NCBI GenBank assembly: GCA_947074165.1
Contig: CAMTOT010000229.1
Span: 1-5,271 of the forward strand
Direction of reading: 5' to 3'
DNA length: 5,271 nucleotides
DNA from: an uncultured Bacteroidales bacterium
GTDB taxonomy: Bacteria > Bacteroidota > Bacteroidia > Bacteroidales > JAUNSR01
In this document: piece after piece, positions 5,214-5,271 of the stretch
How the letters are laid out: every line of letters starts with the position of its first letter
Numbering within the stretch: position 1 is the first letter of the stretch
Notes under the pieces: generated by a model
What the model saw: only the letters and a program-made list of their open reading frames with translations
Databases searched by the model: none
Told to the model about the DNA's origin: nothing
Translations under genes and position numbers: made by a program

Positions 5214-5271
5214 ACTCTTTCTATTTATATACATGAAAGGTAAATCAAAAATATCCTAACTAAACCTATAT

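Noticed and set aside
5246..5253. Minus-strand TATTTTTG, a match to the -7 consensus
   Set aside because: No -33 element can be checked because the window ends, and it would point leftward into the terminator with no gene to express. Probably chance.
5233..5259. Short ATG open frame of eight codons near the window end
   Set aside because: Too short and without a promoter, ribosome site or family signal. The 58 bases after the terminator appear to be plain intergenic DNA.

Overview
The window looks like a contig end from an AT-rich member of the Bacteroidales. Three things point there. First, TAnnTTTG-type -7 promoter boxes, the Bacteroidetes housekeeping signature, stand in front of genes. 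Second, most starts lack a good Shine-Dalgarno. Third, the gene set and order (a DHH-family NrnA, a DUF4827-type small lipoprotein, a GlmM-type phosphohexomutase) matches what I recall from Bacteroides-like chromosomes. The genus cannot be fixed from this sequence. All four genes lie on the + strand and I see no minus-strand gene.

Layout: bases 1-47 are not biological. They are the inner part of an Illumina TruSeq i7 adapter, including an 8-base index. Genomic sequence starts at about 48. Bases 48-148 hold an imperfect inverted repeat and a -7 box ahead of nrnA (149-1177). A clear -33/-7 promoter (1179-1210) drives a DUF4827-like lipoprotein (1238-1837), which ends in a strong intrinsic terminator (1864-1912). 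Directly after it, sharing its last T, lies the -7 box of the phosphohexomutase gene (1945-3333). That gene has its own terminator (3352-3383), only 8 bases before the start codon of a 5'-nucleotidase lipoprotein (3392-5149). A large terminator (5156-5213) closes the block, and the last 58 bases show no gene.

Function: nrnA clears very short RNAs and pAp in the cytoplasm. The mutase supplies glucosamine-1-phosphate (or a related sugar phosphate) for envelope synthesis. The last gene strips phosphate from nucleotides outside the cytoplasmic membrane. The DUF4827 protein is an envelope lipoprotein of unknown role whose C-terminal half resembles a degenerate FKBP fold. Promoters and terminators suggest mostly separate transcription units. 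Overall this is a housekeeping region with no mobile element, CRISPR array or RNA gene. The points most worth checking are the adapter at the end, the FKBP resemblance, the archaeal-like mutase motifs and the unusual terminator/start arrangement before the nucleotidase gene.
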